This document shows positions 4,969 through 6,346 of a DNA stretch of 6,346 nt, in pieces. The position numbers and the translations under genes are program-made. The stretch is from contig JAEWIW010000274.1 of the NCBI GenBank assembly GCA_023386855.1, positions 1-6,346 on the forward strand, read 5' to 3'. The notes beneath the pieces were generated by a model, which did no database searches, was not told the DNA's origin, and worked only from the letters and a program-made list of their open reading frames with translations. The DNA comes from Bacteroidota bacterium. GTDB lineage: Bacteria > Bacteroidota > Bacteroidia > Chitinophagales > Chitinophagaceae. The first letter of the stretch is position 1. The number at the start of each line of letters is the position of its first letter.

Positions 4969-6162
4969 GTGGAATTCAACCACCTGCTTTATCATCCAAC
5001 CGGTGCAAGCCAGGTAGTGATTGAACAGGGAGTTGGCCAGGAAATGGGTGTGATGGGTATCGCTTATTCTGCCGGTCATCTCCTGATCATATTACTTGGA
5101 CTGATCATTGGAACCGTTTCCTTCGCAGGTTCTGTGATCGCATGGGGAAAGTTAAATGGCCGTATTAAAGATTATTCTTTCAAAGGACAGCATATCGTGA
5201 ACCTGGGCGTCCTGTTTCTTGTGGTGTTATTAAGTGCCTATATGCTGGTATCACTGCCAAATGCTGTAAATGCAAGTTTCAGTTTAGACAGGATGCAGTT
5301 TGATATCAGTCCTGCTTCCTGGGTCGCTCCTTTATTCTACCTGATCTTTATGTTGTCAGTAATATACGGGGTATTTTTTGTAATGCCGATTGGTGGTGCT
5401 GATATGCCCGTAGTGATATCCTTACTGAATTCCTTTACCGGTGTTGCAGCAGCCTGTGGTGGATTTTTATATAACAATAAAGTGATGCTTACAGGTGGTA
5501 TCCTTGTGGGTGCTGCAGGTACATTGCTGACCATACTGATGTGTAAGGCCATGAACCGTTCGTTAAAGAATGTATTGATTGGTTCATTTGGTGCAAAGGC
5601 AACAGCATCGGGAGAAAAGAAAGAACAGGGCGCTTATAAGGAAGTAACCCTGGGTGATGCGGCTGTGGTGCTGGCTTACGCCAACAAAGTAATGATCGTA
5701 CCGGGTTATGGACTGGCAGTAGCACAGGCACAGCATGCCTGCCATGAACTGGAGAAATTACTTACCGAAAAAGGTATCGATGTAAAATATGCGATACATC
5801 CTGTTGCAGGAAGAATGCCTGGTCATATGAACGTATTACTTGCAGAAGCAGATGTCAGCTACGACAAGCTGCTTGAAATGGAAGATGCCAATGAAGAATT
5901 TTCCACAACAGACGTGGTGCTGGTGCTTGGTGCCAATGACGTGGTAAACCCCGCTGCAAAGAATGATCCTGCATCACCCATTTATGGAATGCCGATCCTT
6001 GATGTTGAAAAGGCAAAAATGGTGATCGTCAATAAAAGAAGTATGAAACCAGGATATGCGGGTATTGAAAACGACCTGTTCTTCCAACCTAAAACATCCA
6101 TGCTTTTCGGCGATGCCAAAAAAGTATTACAGGATCTTATTGCAGCAGTTAAGGAAAGCTGA
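4969..6162 (+). CDS. pntB: NAD(P) transhydrogenase beta subunit, remainder after the TGA, including the NADP(H) domain
   Basis: The first possible restart after the TGA is GTG 4969, giving 397 residues, but coding sequence clearly begins 18 bp earlier, so this start is nominal. The segment supplies the remaining membrane helices (roughly 37-59, 77-96, 119-139, 146-164 and 175-192 in its own numbering) and domain III. MPIGGADMPVVISLLNSFTG (139-158) is a signature of the proton-conducting core. MCKAMNRS (191-198) leads into the linker. Domain III shows PGYGLAVAQAQ (244-254), IHPVAGRMPGHMNVLLAEA (276-294), GANDVVNPAA (321-330) and KRSMKPGYAG (356-365), which bind NADP(H) and form the hydride-transfer interface. 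All domain III motifs are intact. Compared with E. coli PntB there is extra sequence in two loops, around 10-30 and 97-118. It ends in TGA, converging on the minus-strand gene at the right edge. Confidence 0.9.
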   Translation: MEFNHLLYHPTGASQVVIEQGVGQEMGVMGIAYSAGHLLIILLGLIIGTVSFAGSVIAWGKLNGRIKDYSFKGQHIVNLGVLFLVVLLSAYMLVSLPNAVNASFSLDRMQFDISPASWVAPLFYLIFMLSVIYGVFFVMPIGGADMPVVISLLNSFTGVAAACGGFLYNNKVMLTGGILVGAAGTLLTILMCKAMNRSLKNVLIGSFGAKATASGEKKEQGAYKEVTLGDAAVVLAYANKVMIVPGYGLAVAQAQHACHELEKLLTEKGIDVKYAIHPVAGRMPGHMNVLLAEADVSYDKLLEMEDANEEFSTTDVVLVLGANDVVNPAAKNDPASPIYGMPILDVEKAKMVIVNKRSMKPGYAGIENDLFFQPKTSMLFGDAKKVLQDLIAAVKES

Positions 6163-6222
6163 TTGCAGCAGGCAAGCAATCTATTGGTGCTAAATTATTG
6201 TAAGCGTTAAGGAAAGCTGATT
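6137..6222 (+). repeat. Imperfect 28-bp direct repeat of the pntB 3' end
   Basis: The unit at 6137-6164, covering the last codons and stop of pntB, recurs at 6195-6222 with an offset of 58 bp. Both contain TTATTG, five mostly different bases, then GTTAAGGAAAGCTGATT identical over 17 bp (6148-6164 and 6206-6222); about 24 of 28 bases match. The second copy lies outside any gene, between the convergent stops. It looks like an old local duplication of the pntB tail. Weaker similarity seems to continue upstream (TATT near 6125 and 6182). Confidence 0.7.
6161..6181. repeat. Small hairpin overlapping the pntB stop codon
   Basis: GATTGC (6161-6166) is the reverse complement of GCAATC (6176-6181), with a 9-nt loop. 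The 6-bp stem is AT-containing and no T run follows on the plus strand, so it is a poor terminator candidate. It is the only simple inverted repeat I found in the convergent gap. Confidence 0.3.
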
Positions 6223-6229
6223 AAGGAAC

Positions 6230-6346
6230 TTATTTTTTTGCAGCAGCCCTGGAAAGCCTGTCGTTGATGGCTTTGCCGATACCTTTTTCCGGAACTTTTT
6301 CAACCACTATCAGCTCGAGTTGCATGGCATCGAGATGGTGTAGGGT
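6230..6346 (-). CDS. C-terminal end of probable L-threonylcarbamoyladenylate synthase, Sua5 type (5' partial)
   Basis: A minus-strand frame enters from the right edge and ends at TAA (plus-strand tta at 6230-6232), giving 38 residues. The sequence LHHLDAMQLELIVVEK, then VPEKGIGKAINDRLSRAAAKK, matches in style the C-terminal domain of Sua5/YwlC proteins, whose last lines typically read as a Leu-Asp-Ala helix, a strand and a G(L/I)G.A(I)..RL.(K/R)A ending. Sua5 makes threonylcarbamoyl-AMP from threonine, bicarbonate and ATP for the t6A37 modification of ANN-decoding tRNAs. The catalytic YrdC domain would lie outside the window, so the identification rests on the tail alone. The gene converges with pntB, with 67 bp between the stops. 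Confidence 0.65.
   Translation of the reverse strand, partial: TLHHLDAMQLELIVVEKVPEKGIGKAINDRLSRAAAKK

Larger units (their letters stand above)
4645..6162 (+). other. pntB: pntB locus viewed as one reading frame broken by a single TGA
   Basis: Read through the TGA at codon 102, the frame is 505 positions long and aligns along its whole length with PntB (462 residues in E. coli, recalled length). The extra length lies in two loops (about 113-140 and 203-226). There is no frameshift, deletion or second stop. The six codons between the TGA and the GTG encode AALISI, as expected for the interrupted helix, so the frame was under selection across the gap until recently or still is. Four other genes here end in TGA and tryptophan uses TGG, which argues against UGA reassignment. 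A sequencing error, recent nonsense mutation, readthrough or recoding, or a split protein all remain possible; I favour the first two. Confidence 0.85.

Noticed and set aside
4833..5024. Frameshift bypass of the pntB TGA through the overlapping plus-strand frame
   Set aside because: The frame is the same before and after the TGA, so no shift is needed. The overlapping frame encodes a histidine-, tryptophan- and arginine-rich shadow with no family similarity.
4645..6162. Alternative genetic code in which TGA is an amino acid
   Set aside because: The lipoprotein gene, methyltransferase, pntAA and pntB itself all end at TGA at the expected C-termini, and tryptophan is encoded by TGG.
6163..6229. 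Intrinsic terminator between pntB and the right-edge gene
   Set aside because: The only hairpin is a 6-bp stem with no following T run. The T-rich stretch at 6230-6239 is the lysine and stop codons of the minus-strand gene.

Overview
The window reads as chromosomal DNA from a Bacteroidota bacterium, probably Chitinophagaceae-like. This is inference, resting on three observations: no Shine-Dalgarno sequences stand before the starts, the best promoter matches follow the Bacteroidota pattern (TTG, then a TAnnTTTG-like -7 box), and the proteins look like that phylum's versions. Most of the content is housekeeping.

Left edge (1-863): the 3' end of an unidentified plus-strand gene stops 6 bp before the 3' end of a minus-strand gene for a small lipoprotein of no known function. 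A 118-bp intergenic region then separates the lipoprotein gene from thyA, transcribed the other way.

Middle (864-2966): a tight plus-strand operon of thymidylate synthase (thyA), dihydrofolate reductase (folA) and a class I SAM-dependent methyltransferase, with gaps of 9 and 6 bp. ThyA makes dTMP and dihydrofolate; FolA returns the dihydrofolate to tetrahydrofolate using NADPH. A 185-bp gap follows, holding an interrupted inverted repeat, a possible 33-codon ORF and a likely promoter.

Right (3152-6162): a proton-translocating NAD(P) transhydrogenase operon in the three-gene layout: pntAA (soluble NAD(H) domain), pntAB (membrane) and pntB (membrane plus NADP(H) domain). This enzyme makes NADPH, which FolA consumes, so the two operons are metabolically linked. 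The notable feature is that pntB is interrupted by an in-frame TGA at codon 102, inside a transmembrane helix. The frame is otherwise intact on both sides and encodes family-like residues directly after the TGA. It may be a sequencing error, a fresh nonsense mutation, readthrough or recoding, or a real two-piece PntB. UGA reassignment is unlikely, because four other genes here end in TGA.

Right edge (6163-6346): a convergent minus-strand gene, probably the C-terminus of a Sua5-type threonylcarbamoyladenylate synthase. The space between it and pntB carries an imperfect 28-bp direct repeat of the pntB 3' end. I saw no tRNA, rRNA, CRISPR array or insertion sequence.
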